Shown piece by piece: positions 9,350 to 18,561 of a stretch of DNA of 32,998 nt. The DNA lies in contig MPUH01000824.1 of the NCBI GenBank assembly GCA_001970955.1, positions 1-32,998 on the forward strand. The letters run 5' to 3'. The position numbers and the translations under genes were made by a program. Source of the stretch: Stentor coeruleus. Its lineage: Eukaryota > Ciliophora > Heterotrichea > Heterotrichida > Stentoridae. Position 1 is the first letter of the stretch; each line of letters starts with the position of its first letter. The notes below the pieces were generated by a model that saw only the letters and a program-made list of their open reading frames with translations, did not search any database and was not told the origin of the DNA.

Positions 9350-10581
9350 ATTTTAATCTTCAGGCTAATTTTATTAAATACTTTAAGATATTTGATTGAT
9401 TATGGAGCTTAAAGATTTTATTTATTAGTAAAAGTTGTGATTAGGGATTTTTGTTTCGGGATGGCTAATTGGGTTGGGTGTTGTGATTAAGGAGGAATTT
9501 GTGGAGATTTTGAAGATCAGGGTTTAGGTTTATAGTTTATAGGATTTTTGGATTATGGGTGTAGAAGGTATTTTGTTTATTGTATTTGAAGGAAAGATAA
9601 GGGGTTTTTGGGTGATAGAATTTTAGATGTGGAGGTAGATTGAAGATTTTAAGTTTTATGATAGAATGATTTATTTTTGTATGTATGGCTTTATATGTAG
9701 ATTAAGTTGTAGATGATTTAATTAGATGTTTTTATATAAAATTATTTAGTTTGGACCATTTTAAATTTTATATTCATAGATATTGTATTGAAGTCTTTGG
9801 GTAGAAATTTTTTATGGCTTGGAATTATTTTTAATTAATAGTCGAGCAGGTTTTTGACAAGATTATTGTGAAACTAAAAACTCTTTATCAAAATATTAAT
9901 AAAACCAAAAACTTATGAAAATAATTACGATTTGGATTTAACTTAAAAAACCATCTAAAATGTAATTATTTTAAGATTATTTAGAAGATTTAAAAATCAC
10001 AAGTGAATGATGAGTTTCAATGCATAAGACTATCAACCAAAAGCGGTATTATACTAGAAATTCATAAAATCAATTAAAAAAAGCAGTTTACAGCTTCTAA
10101 TATCTCAAATCTAGAAAAAAAAATCTTCAAACTACAAATTCCTCCTAAAAATAAACCTCTTCATTCTTTTCCTTGATCAGCAGCATGACCAAAATAAAAT
10201 CAACATCAAACTAAAGTAAAAAATATAAATTACCTCAACATTAACTTCCACATCATAAACTTATACTTTAATTTTATCAAACTATTTACCATTAACTTAA
10301 AACACATCTTTGAAAACATAACAAACTAAAAGTTTTCAATAACAAAAAATGGATAAACTCTTGAATTCAAAATTCCAAAAATGAGTTCAATATAAAACCC
10401 TAAAAACAATCATAAACATAACTATTACAACTTTGATCTTTAAAATATATCCTAACACCCACATCTTTACTATTTTTATATTATCTTATAATATTATTCT
10501 CATTCAACCCAAATCAATTAAAATGAACAAAAATCCTTTAATATCCTTTATATAATCTATTTATACTAAAATAAACATATA
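9350..10581. other. 1.2-kb spacer with sharp strand-composition switch
   Basis: No gene is supported. The + strand is strongly G/T-rich from 9350 to about 9800 (three C in 9421-9660 by eye), then becomes A/C-rich up to 10581. A loosely coding-like + frame around 9850-10190 is broken by several stops and is not claimed. Confidence 0.55.
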
Positions 10582-11088
10582 TTAAATCTTGTGATTTAAA
10601 AGTGCTTCTTCAAGAGCTTTCGACATGAATTTTACACAAGCTTTAATCTGTGTATCATCTGTTTGACAATCATCATCAAATTCATTCTTGATTATGCTTT
10701 CAGATATAATTTGTTCTTTTATAATCTCTTTTTCTCTAAAACACCTAAAAGCTGTAGTCATCCCTGTATCCGGATCATACAATTCAGTGACTAATTTGGT
10801 CAACGGGCCAAAATTCATTTTAGATTTCTTGTTTTCACTAGTCCACAGTTCGTTTCTGGTTCGTTTTTTAGGTTTTTCCCTAGATAAAAATTCATTTTCA
10901 CAAACTGTTCTTCCACATGTAATAGGTCCAGGGCTTTTAAAAAAACATGGCTTTTTAGCTGAAGGGCTTTTAAAATCAGCAACAGCTTCAGTTGACACTG
11001 TTGTAAAAGATACCTTCTCATTCAGTAAAAAGCTTGAATTCGATATATCTGTAAGGGTTCCAGCTTTTGTTTCACTAGAGGTGTACAT
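10582..11088 (-). CDS. hypothetical protein with basic nuclear-localisation-like motif, 168 aa
   Basis: Single open frame on the minus strand, stop TAA. The N-terminal half is Ser/Thr-rich with Ser-Pro sites (DFKSPSAKKP, FFKSPGP). A strongly basic stretch KPKKRTRNELW (about 73-83) resembles a nuclear localisation signal. The C-terminal half is more structured: GPLTKLVTELYDPDTGMTTA, then an acidic helical end (residues ~118-166) with several Lys/Glu pairs. No membrane segment. Overlapping frames on both strands are lower in quality. The phosphosite-rich N-terminus and NLS-like motif suggest a nuclear regulatory protein, but no family is recognised. Confidence 0.7.
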   Translation of the reverse strand: MYTSSETKAGTLTDISNSSFLLNEKVSFTTVSTEAVADFKSPSAKKPCFFKSPGPITCGRTVCENEFLSREKPKKRTRNELWTSENKKSKMNFGPLTKLVTELYDPDTGMTTAFRCFREKEIIKEQIISESIIKNEFDDDCQTDDTQIKACVKFMSKALEEALLNHKI

Positions 11089-11458
11089 AATTTTTTAAGC
11101 TAAGATTCGGTATAATAAATGGGAAATCTTAAGATGGGTTTTTTATATATTAAAATACTTTTAGCTTTTAGTAATCATTTTTTTAATATGTGTTAATAAA
11201 GAATTCATTAGAATTAGGATAAACTTTAAGTTGTTAACTTAGAGAAATTTAGATTTGGAATTTAAAAATCACTTATGTATTTGCTGAAAGGAATAAGTTG
11301 AAAATATTACGATAAACTTTAAGTAAAATGAAAATACTCAATGAAAAAAACTGTTTTTTATATTGAGTTATATATGATTATAATATCTTATGCTTTTAAG
11401 AATTTTATATGATTTGGATTTAATTATAGTCTAAAGGATTAGGATAAGGTTGAAGATT

Positions 11459-11717
11459 TTACTCATCTTTTGGCTCATCTTCTTTATTGGATTTAGTGAG
11501 TTCGTTTCTTTTGTTTTTCTTTAAGGCTGCGATAAGTTTCTCTGATAGCGCCCTAGATGTTTTTTTACCCTTTTTGTGTTTGAAGAGCTTTGATTGATGT
11601 TGTCGCTTTTTCTAGTTGTAATAAGACTTTAGAGTTTTCCTGTATATGTTTTACATTTTCTAAGGCCTTGAACATTCTTTTGAGAGACTTATATTTTTCT
11701 TTATAGTCTTCTTCCAT
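11459..11717 (-). CDS. small coiled-coil protein resembling INO80 complex subunit E, two exons
   Basis: Joining exon 1 (11569-11717) to exon 2 (11459-11552) across a 16-nt intron gives 80 residues. It starts MEEDYKEKYKSLKRMFKALE, continues as a single coiled coil to LSEKLIAALKKNKR, and ends in a charged tail, stop TAA. The beginning resembles human INO80E (DYKKKYRNLKRKLKFL), and the downstream heptad spacing ending in a S-x-x-L-x-x-x-L motif is also similar. INO80E is a small metazoan-type subunit of the INO80 chromatin remodeller. The similarity is short and coiled coils are easily confused, so the name is tentative. The gene lies in an otherwise G/T-rich stretch, and a 57-bp duplication lies just upstream of its start. 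Confidence 0.65.
11553..11568 (-). other. 16-nt intron
   Basis: Sense sequence GTAAAAAAACATCTAG, phase 2. It contains an in-frame TAA, and removal joins the two coiled-coil halves. Confidence 0.8.
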
Positions 11718-11730
11718 TTATTATAGTGTG

Positions 11731-11844
11731 TTTTTTTATGATGATTTGAAATTAGAATGGAGGTTTTTTGTATTTAGTATAGATGGATTTTTTTATGATG
11801 ATTTGAAATTAGAATGGAGGTTTGTATTTTGTAGGTATAGATGT
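11731..11844. repeat. 57-bp direct tandem duplication, imperfect
   Basis: Two copies starting at 11731 and 11788 share tttttttatgatgatttgaa and the following bases up to ggaggttt, then diverge slightly. They lie immediately upstream (in gene sense) of the INO80E-like gene. The period is 19 codons, so a + frame reads FFYDDLKLEWRF twice, but the G/T-rich context gives no sign of a real + gene. Confidence 0.85.
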
Positions 11845-12637
11845 GGTTTTATAGCAAAAAATAATTTCTTTATTGATTTTATGAGAATTTGTGATAATTG
11901 GAAGTTAGAATTTTTTTATTATATATGATATGGGGGTATTTTTTTGATAGTTGGGTTAATCTTTGATTTATGATGAAGTGTTTTTAGATTAAGAATGATT
12001 TTTTAGCTTTGGTTAATGTACTACAAAAGGAATGGGTCTGGTTTTTTTACTTGATTTATAAAACAGATAATTTTTTTGTGTAGAGGCTGTTGAGGATTTA
12101 TCACCCTTATGGATTTGTATAATCTTATATTATCTACCTTATCATTCTTATCTAAAATCATCCCCATATAAATTATTTTATTATAAACTTACCTAGTCTT
12201 AAAGCATAAATCCAACTAGGAATATACAAAGAAATACATCCTCGCCATTATCAATTATGATTAGTATAAAAATTAATATCTCAAAAGCATTGCAAAATTT
12301 TATCCATAAACCCAGTCTTACCAAAAAAAATATACAATTTTTCTAATAAACCTATTCAAAAATAGTACTCAAACTCATTATCCCTATAAACTCAATTCTT
12401 ACAATAAACATAATAAATTGCCATTAATTACTCTTCAAACTATTTCATATCTTAAAAGTAACGGTTTAAGTATTTTAATACAAAAATTCTATCAAAAATC
12501 AATCAATTCCTATCAATTTTACTTCTAATAAAACCTTTTAAATATTTACAATATAAAACTTCCTAAAAGCTCATAAACTCAATAGAAAAAGACAAAAAGC
12601 AAGCAATTACATATATAAAAAACTAGAAAAAAAATCG
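11845..12637. other. divergent spacer between INO80E-like gene and PUF pseudogene
   Basis: No gene seen. Composition on + switches from G/T-rich to A/C-rich near 12110-12170. Confidence 0.5.
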
Positions 12638-13391
12638 CAGATTTCTACAAAGATGACTTTACAGGTAAATCCCTAGAAGGTATGATCTTTTCAATAAATT
12701 CAAGTTCTGAAATATTCATCCCTTTTTTTCTCAATGTTAAATCCCTAGAAGGTATGATCTTTTCAATAAATTCAAGTTCTGAAATATTCATCCCTTTTTT
12801 TCTCAATGTCCAGGTGGAACATTAGAAATTCTCTATAATATCGATCAAGACCAATGATTTCTCAACTTGCTAAACCCAGAAACCATAGTCTCAATGGCCA
12901 AAATAAAAACTGGAAGCAAAAAACTCAAACAATAGATTTCAAACTCCGACCTGAAGAAATTGAAAAAATCATCTTTTCTGTAATTCCAAGCACAGAGAAT
13001 TGTTTGATTTTAATGTAAGATCCATATGGAAACTATACTGTACAAAGTGTTTTAGAGACTTGGGAGGAAGAATGTGTTTTTGAGTTTATAAGTAGTATGC
13101 AAAACAAAACAGCTCAGTTTTGTATATAAAATATGCTTCAAATGTTATGGAAAAAGCTATGAAAATCGAGAATATTAGACTTGCGATTATAAGAGAATTT
13201 ATAAATGAAGGGAAATTAGATCTGCTACTTGGGTCACAATATGGGATATTATGTAATAAGAACTGCAGCTTTTAGAGTCAGAAAGATGTGCTCGTGAAGA
13301 GTTCGCCCAAGCGATATTATTGATTGTCTCTAAGTTATTTAATGCTAAACTACAGACGTAATGGGATGAGATTATGGTTAATTTGCAATAG
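12638..13391 (+). pseudogene. PUF (Pumilio-type) RNA-binding protein pseudogene
   Basis: PUF-repeat sequence is recognisable in shifting frames: MAKIKTGSKKLK; then FKLRPEEIEKIIFSVI; then DPYGNYTVQSVLETWEEEC, a classic PUF core (FGNYVVQ type); then YASNVMEKAMKIENIRLAII (NVMEK core); then YYVIRTAAF; and finally the C-terminal FNAKLQT-stop-WDEIMVNLQ ending at TAG 13389-13391. PUF proteins bind 3' UTRs and repress mRNAs. At least three frameshifts are visible (one being an extra base after QYG) and several in-frame stops, including a stop in place of the residue before DPYGN. None coincides with an intron of the local type. The left part contains a perfect 72-bp tandem duplication. The start is uncertain. 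Confidence 0.85.
12666..12809 (+). repeat. perfect 72-bp tandem duplication
   Basis: Bases 12666-12737 and 12738-12809 are identical, including a run of seven T. The period is 24 codons and the duplication preserves frame. Perfect identity inside a decayed gene means it is recent, or an assembly artefact. Confidence 0.95.
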
Positions 13392-14767
13392 ATAATAATA
13401 AAGTAGTAAGTTTTTTTTTTATGATAAATAGTAATGGATTTTTTTTTAGAATTTTTTTTAGAGATTTGGATTTGTTTAGGATAAAAGGTTTAGATTGGAA
13501 TTTTTTAAGTTTATGATAGGCTTGGAGAGGTTTGGATGTAAATATTTTAGGAGGATTGGTAGGTTAGTTGATTTGGTAGGAGAATTTTAATCTTTTAATG
13601 TGGGTAAAAAAATAGAAATTATAAGGCTACTTACTTAGGTTCTATTGTGCTTTTGGGTATTATTGACAGATAAAAATAGGAAATGGGTTTTTGTATACAA
13701 ATATGGGTAGCATAAATATATACTGTTATAAGAAATATTTGTAGTAACACAAACTCTTTAATTACATTACTCAAATATCAGTAATCTCAACATACTGCAT
13801 ATAAGCTTCAAGATCATTTAATATAAACTTAAAACCATTTAAAAATTATAATTTTAGAATCATAAAACATAATTTTATACAAAAGTTTCTCTGAAGTCCA
13901 AATATTTTCAATATTTCGATTTTTTTTTTCTGTGTTAAATCAAGATTTTCAATATATTATTAATATGTAAACCAAATACGTGGCATTTTTCATTATAATC
14001 ATTATATATAATTAAATAATCCAATTTTTTGCTTTCGATTTATATTTATGTTCACCTTAAAAATCTTTATCCTTATTCAAGTTTATATTCCCTTGGTATC
14101 ATTGTAAGCATTGATTAGCTTTTAATTGCTTTGGTTGAGCTGTTGAAAAAATGGATCAGGGTTAAAATTTTCCTGCCAGTTTTGTCTTTAAACCAGACTT
14201 CCTAGAGAAGTTTAAATATTAATAATATCATACCCCAAGTCATTTTGCATTTAAAATCTTTCGATAGTATGATAAAGATTTCATATAAGTTAATATCATA
14301 TCTGACTATTAAAAAAAATATATATATTACTCCCAAAGCTTTTAAAGCCACCTAACAAGATCTAATCAGTTTTCCAAGCTTAAAACCTAAAAATACCCTA
14401 CCAAAAAGCATTTTCTGACCATATCACACTAAAATCAACACAAAAATTCAATATTACTTAAACATTTATAATTACCAGAAAACTATTTAGAAATTCATCC
14501 TTAAACCTACCCATAACACTTATTTTACTACATTCTATCTTAATTATAATTAAAAAATATACAATTAAGCATTTATACTAAGTTAATTAATCTTGTATCA
14601 AACAGTTATTACAACCAACATTAAAGTTTATTTCTAAAAAAAATCAACCATAATCTTCACCCTTCTTTTCTGATTTATAATAAGCTTCAAAATTATAAAA
14701 TTAACAACACTTATCATTAAACTTCACACAAAAAGCATAATAAATTTAAATCCATTTTATCAATAGT
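13392..14767. other. spacer between PUF pseudogene and zinc-finger gene
   Basis: G/T-rich from 13392 to about 13700 and A/C-rich from about 14300 to 14767. In between lies a probable decayed minus-strand gene (13771-14284). No intact gene seen. Confidence 0.5.
13771..14284 (-). pseudogene. decayed gene, family not recognised
   Basis: On the minus strand, protein-like segments appear in order with stops and frame changes between them: MQNDLGYDIINI, then WQENFNPDPFFQQLNQSN and, after a TAA, KLINAYNDTKGI; further on GEHKYKSKAKNWII, then KCHVFGLHINNILKI, and last FKFILNDLEAYMQYVEITDI ending in TGA at 13771-13773. The segments are longer and better balanced than expected for random AT-rich sequence. 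I cannot assign a family. Introns of the local consensus do not repair the breaks. Confidence 0.4.
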
Positions 14768-15190
14768 TTAGTGGCTTTTTAAAGCTAAATACTTTGACAA
14801 AAATAAAAACTCCTGGCTTCCGATTTTGGATATCCATTCTTGCTTTTCTAGGATTTCTAAAGGTAAATCAACTGAATGGTTTACAATTGGTATTAATTCT
14901 GTGAGCTTGGGATAAACACAGCGTCTTTCAATTTTTTTCCCTTCCCCTCGGTTCCTTCGTACTTCTTTATGGATTTTCTTGTGGATAGACAAAAGGCTTC
15001 CTTGGCGAAATTTTTGTTCGCATCCAGGTTCGTTGCAAGCATATGGTTTTTCACCTGTGTGTATGTACATGTGCTCACGTAAGTTTTGACGGGATGAAAG
15101 GTTTTTAAAGCAGAATTTGCATTTAAAGTTAAACTGCTCGTCAATTTCTACTCCTAATAATGCTGAGTCTTGATAAGTTGATGCTTCCAT
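14768..15190 (-). CDS. C2H2 zinc-finger protein with two fingers, 140 aa
   Basis: Two tandem C2H2 fingers joined by a canonical TGEKPY linker. Finger 1: FKCKFCFKNLSSRQNLREHM with Cys-24, Cys-27, His-40 and His-44. Finger 2: Cys-52, Cys-57, His-70 and His-74, with the YACNEPGCEQKF spacing of the C-x4-C type. The TGEKP linker indicates sequence-specific DNA binding by adjacent fingers, so a transcription factor is likely. A basic stretch (RRNRGEGKKIERR, about 79-91) follows and may act as a nuclear signal. The C-terminal ~45 residues are helical and not recognised. Single exon, stop TAA. The leading 20 residues are acidic. With only two fingers it resembles small SP/KLF- or TFIIIA-like proteins, but closer assignment is not possible. 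Confidence 0.9.
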   Translation of the reverse strand: MEASTYQDSALLGVEIDEQFNFKCKFCFKNLSSRQNLREHMYIHTGEKPYACNEPGCEQKFRQGSLLSIHKKIHKEVRRNRGEGKKIERRCVYPKLTELIPIVNHSVDLPLEILEKQEWISKIGSQEFLFLSKYLALKSH

Positions 15191-16038
15191 TTTATATATT
15201 ATATGTTAATGATACTGATAACTCAACCAGTAATGCAAATATAAAAAAAATTCTAAACTAAACATATAAAACTGTAAAAGATTTGTATTTTAGCTGAATC
15301 TTCCTTATAAATACCCTTAATGCTTTATCATCTATATAATATCCTAATATTTTCAACCTTAGTAAATACTATAATATAATAAAAAACACTATATATCTTA
15401 TTTTTAAACAAGATTATATATTTTTATGCTTTTCTGATATCTTACAACAGGTTTAGTATTTATTGATGTAAATTTGAAAACTTTTAAAGAAAAAAGACTT
15501 ATAAAATTAGGCACTTTGACAAATGGAATATTTTTTAATATTTTGATATAATTTATCAAAAAGACATAACTTAAATACTTAAGTTTTATTGTAAAATGGG
15601 TTAGATGAATATGATATTTGTCACTTTGTTGAGAAATCTAATAAAATTTGAATTTAAGGGAAAAAAATATTAAGTTATGAAAATAAATGTTCAGTCAAGA
15701 TGATGTTGTAAATACAAATGTGGATGTGGATGAAGAAAGTTTTATAAATATTTGTTTGAAAATTTTTGTTTTGATAATATTATTAATGTTCATGCTATAA
15801 TTAATTATGCTTACGCCATATAGGAAAACATATAATTTTTTGTTGTTGCTTTAAGTAATGTATAGCAAGTCTACATATGTAAAATATAAATACTTTATTG
15901 ATACAACTAATTTCAATAAACACTCAAACCGTAATCCAAAACAATTCTTCCTACCCACTAATCGCAACCCAAAATCTCTACACAACCAAAAACTAACCTA
16001 CTATAAAATAATCATAAACTAATTCTTTATATTCCCAT
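15191..16038. other. spacer with one candidate microprotein frame
   Basis: AT-rich, with no intact large gene. It contains the 37-codon frame at 15687-15800. G/T-leaning around 15600-15800 and A/C-rich at 15900-16038. Confidence 0.5.
15687..15800 (+). CDS. candidate tail-anchored microprotein, 37 aa
   Basis: The frame starts at ATG and ends at TAA. The first 17 residues are acidic and polar (MFSQDDVVNTNVDVDEE). The rest is a single hydrophobic helix (INICLKIFVLIILLMFML) running to the very C-terminus, the layout of a tail-anchored membrane microprotein. No family recognised. An out-of-frame ATG lies just upstream. AT-rich DNA readily yields hydrophobic frames, so this could be chance. Confidence 0.3.
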   Translation: MFSQDDVVNTNVDVDEESFINICLKIFVLIILLMFML

Positions 16039-16728
16039 TCACGTGCATACCGGAAGTAGCCCTTTCCTAATAACCAAACTGTTTTTCTTCCTACCTTTTT
16101 TCCCTTTAACCTTCTGACTATTTTCATACATATTCAAAGCCAAATTTAACTCTTGAAACAGTAACACCGTCTTTCTATCAAGTTCTTTGATTTGCCTTTC
16201 AACCTCCATATTCTCTATCTTCATTTTTTCAACCATAACCTTAACACTAATTTTCTGTTTAAGTGAAATTTCACTTTTAGTACCCCCATTCATACTTTCT
16301 AATTCTGTTTGACTATTTCTCAAACTCCTAACATCATTCCTCATAATTTTCAATTCTTTCCCAGTCGCTTCTTTTTCCTTCTTGACAATTTCGCTTAACA
16401 TTCTAAACTTCTCTTTGAAACTTGAAGCCATCATTAGTAAACAAAAAACTTTTTCCCTTCTAAGTTTGATCATATATCTAAACTTTCTATCAATATTTGA
16501 TATACTCGTTTTGATTATATGTAAATGTAATACAACTGTTGTATAAGAAAATAAAGTTTTATCCTTCCAAACTTTATACAATCTTAACATCTTTCCAGCC
16601 ATAAACCTTTTGATAATCTTAACTAAAGCAGTGAAATTTTTTTGCATATGTAGAAATGCGAATTGGTATTTATACAAAAGTTTCTGTGAATCAATATCTT
16701 CAGCAATCCCACTTCCTGATGATTCCAT
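16039..16728 (-). CDS. hypothetical coiled-coil protein, 229 aa
   Basis: Single open frame on the minus strand, stop TGA. Residues ~15-110 are basic and aromatic-rich helices with recurring Trp/Tyr-Lys patterns (MLRLYKVWKDKTLF, RKFRYMIKLRREKVF), somewhat like centrin-binding SFI1-type repeats, though the consensus is not met. Residues ~110-200 form a charged coiled coil (SEIVKKEKEATGKELKIMRN, EKMKIENMEVERQIKELDRK). The tail is basic (KGKKGRKK). No signal peptide or membrane segment. It is divergently arranged with the next gene, with 47 bp between start codons. A cytoskeletal or basal-body role is possible but unproven. Confidence 0.75.
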   Translation of the reverse strand: MESSGSGIAEDIDSQKLLYKYQFAFLHMQKNFTALVKIIKRFMAGKMLRLYKVWKDKTLFSYTTVVLHLHIIKTSISNIDRKFRYMIKLRREKVFCLLMMASSFKEKFRMLSEIVKKEKEATGKELKIMRNDVRSLRNSQTELESMNGGTKSEISLKQKISVKVMVEKMKIENMEVERQIKELDRKTVLLFQELNLALNMYENSQKVKGKKGRKKNSLVIRKGLLPVCT

Positions 16729-16775
16729 AGTTTTTTAGTATATTTTTAATATGTTAAGGTATTATTTTACATAAT
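16729..16775. promoter_or_regulatory. 47-bp divergent intergenic region (shared promoter)
   Basis: The start codons of two divergent genes are 47 bp apart, so both promoters and 5' UTRs must fit here. The stretch is almost pure A/T with tatattttta- and taatatg-like sequence. No specific motif can be assigned. Confidence 0.5.
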
Positions 16776-17297
16776 ATGAAAGGTAGATATTACAGCCCTG
16801 CAGTCATCGAGCAAGAAGAAGAAGATATGGCAATTAAAGGTGAAGTGTATCAAAATACATTCAAGTTTCCTTTAAAAGAAATAAAAATCAAGAAATTCAA
16901 AGTTAATACAAGAGAGTTTTCTCCAGTAAGGGATATTCAGATTCGGTTTATGTGGAAAACTTCAATTCCATACTCTTGGTTTAAACTGGCTAATCCTGGA
17001 AGATTCTATAACATGGCTATAGAAAAACAGAAACAAAGAAACACTTTGAATTTCCTTGAAGAGACTCAGAAATATATATACAACATAAGAAAACCTTTGA
17101 AGATTAGAGAAAACATAAAAACTGCCAAGACTAAAAATACTCCTAAACCTAAACCTAAGACCGCATATAGTATGAGTAGAGTATCAACAGAAAGAAAACT
17201 TTGTTCAACAGCAAAAGATATACATTTTGGTTTGTTTAAGTGTAACAAACAAGAACTTTTACCTAGATATGCATCTCATGATGTACTTCCGGTTTAA
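16776..17297 (+). CDS. hypothetical basic protein, about 170 aa
   Basis: The open frame starts at ATG right after the 47-bp divergent spacer and ends in TAA. The N-terminus is acidic (VIEQEEEDM), then Lys-rich and hydrophobic (KFPLKEIKIKKFKV), then WKTSIPYSWFKLANPGRF. A Lys/Pro low-complexity stretch (TKNTPKPKPKTAYSM, about 121-135) leads to a more conserved-looking tail. Bases 16926-16940 (GTAAGGGATATTCAG) match the local intron consensus exactly, including the A at -6, and are in phase 0 without a stop. If spliced, the protein has 168 residues, otherwise 173. No domain recognised. Confidence 0.75.
   Translation: MKGRYYSPAVIEQEEEDMAIKGEVYQNTFKFPLKEIKIKKFKVNTREFSPVRDIQIRFMWKTSIPYSWFKLANPGRFYNMAIEKQKQRNTLNFLEETQKYIYNIRKPLKIRENIKTAKTKNTPKPKPKTAYSMSRVSTERKLCSTAKDIHFGLFKCNKQELLPRYASHDVLPV
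16926..16940 (+). other. candidate stop-free 15-nt intron
   Basis: GTAAGGGATATTCAG in phase 0 inside an open frame, with 5' GTAA, TA at positions 9-10 and 3' AG. Without a recognisable family there is no alignment to show whether Val-Arg-Asp-Ile-Gln belongs in the protein. Confidence 0.4.
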
Positions 17298-17479
17298 TTA
17301 GTTTAATGATAATATTCGAGATAATTGGATTTAATATATTAAATAAAATATAATAGGATATAAAAAATATTGATAAAGGTATGAATATGTATTTTCTGTT
17401 GTTGCATGCGGTGAAAATTATAGATTTTTATAGTTTTACTTATAAAACTTATCCATTTCCTTAGATATGTTATGATGAT

Positions 17480-18561
17480 TTGTATATCTTCAAGCATTTT
17501 ACTAAACTTTTAGCTATCATTTTATTAGCGATTTTTGATGTTTCTGGATTGTTTAGCATTGATGATATGATTGGATTGATCAAAAGGTGGACTTGAAGAT
17601 TTTATGGTGAAGATGGGTTATTTTTGGGTAAAATTGTTGGTCATCATGTTGATGGTTTCTGGGGTTATTATTTATGTTATTTTGGATAATTGTTCTGGAG
17701 GCATGTTTATAACTTGAGATTTGAAGATGTTTTGCATTAGATTTGGGTCTATGGGTTTTAAAGTACTGGCCATTTGGGCTAAAGTTCTGGGGTTATGCTT
17801 TTAAACTCTTCCATACCTTTAGCCATATGATCTTGGGATAAATTAGGCATCTTCATATTATGAGGTGGGGTTAATTCAGGTGATTTTTTTTAGATTTTTT
17901 AGGCTCTTCTTGATAAATTTTGCTTTAAAGGTTTTTTCTTCTGAATTCTTTTCAGTAACTTGACGGTTTATACTCACCTGATCTTTAGGAAAATCTTGAA
18001 CTTTTGATAACAATGATTTTTTAGATGTAATTTCATTAAGTAAATATAAAACTGTTTATATATTATTATTTGTATCTTCAATGAGAGATTTTTATCTTTA
18101 TCAAGATACTCTAAGGATTTATCATAACTTCTTAAATGAAAAAGTGCTTGGGCATAACGATAGAAAGTTTTAGCATTTCTCCTACTAAACTTTTTTACAC
18201 TATACAATAGCTTCATCATAATCCTATTCTTTAACTAAATTTTTTTGAAATTGAAAGTTTTCCTATTTCTGATACCCTAATTCTATATATTTATTTTTCC
18301 TTGTTTAAAAAAACTCGTTTCCTTAATTCTTTAGTCTAAGTGGTATTGATATTTCATCATTAGAATCTTTTGAAGTTGAAAGTGTGTGAACTGGCTGAGA
18401 AGCTGTTGGAAGTCTAGAAGTTGCTGTATTTTTCATATTTTCTAGAGTTGAATCATCCATTTTAGCCATTTTGATGATGCTTCTCTGAGCATTACTGGAT
18501 CAAAATTAATATCTGCCATACTCATGTATTGTTTGAGTTCTTGATTACTCATTTTCGACAT
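17480..18561 (-). pseudogene. decayed TPR co-chaperone gene (OEP61/STI1-like)
   Basis: Homology is visible in several frames. The start MSKMSNQELKQYMSMADINF, then after a one-base loss in an A run MAKMDDSTLENMKNTATSRL, resembles the N-terminal Met-rich repeats of OEP61-type TPR proteins. A broken TPR1 follows (KN-stop-GNEFF, with an extra T). Next comes a good TPR segment FYRYAQALFHLRSYDKSLEY. Finally there are Met/Pro-rich STI1-like stretches (MKMPNLSQDHMAKGMEEF, LAQMASTLKPIDPNLMQNIF, INMPPEQLSKIT, SMLNNPETSKIANKMI). Relatives bind Hsp70/Hsp90 C-termini and help deliver proteins to membranes. Numerous stops and frameshifts make it non-functional. A residual 81-codon open frame (17974-18219) is only a piece of it. 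The lower end is uncertain. Confidence 0.8.

Noticed and set aside
9850..10190. Broken + frame with a stretch NDEFQCIRLSTKSGIILEI, faintly like roadblock/LC7
   Set aside because: Several stops, no second matching motif, and the same G-poor composition bias; similarity too short.
10688..11098. 136-codon + frame opposite the 168-aa gene
   Set aside because: Antisense shadow: hydrophobic, no flank switch supporting a + start, and the minus frame has better composition.
11728..11928. 66-codon + frame containing a repeated FYDDLKLEWRF
   Set aside because: Produced by the 57-bp duplication in a G/T-rich gene flank; no sign of a gene.
12665..12679. GTAAATCCCTAGAAG in the PUF remnant as a possible intron
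   Set aside because: Lacks A at -6, and removing it does not repair the other frameshifts.
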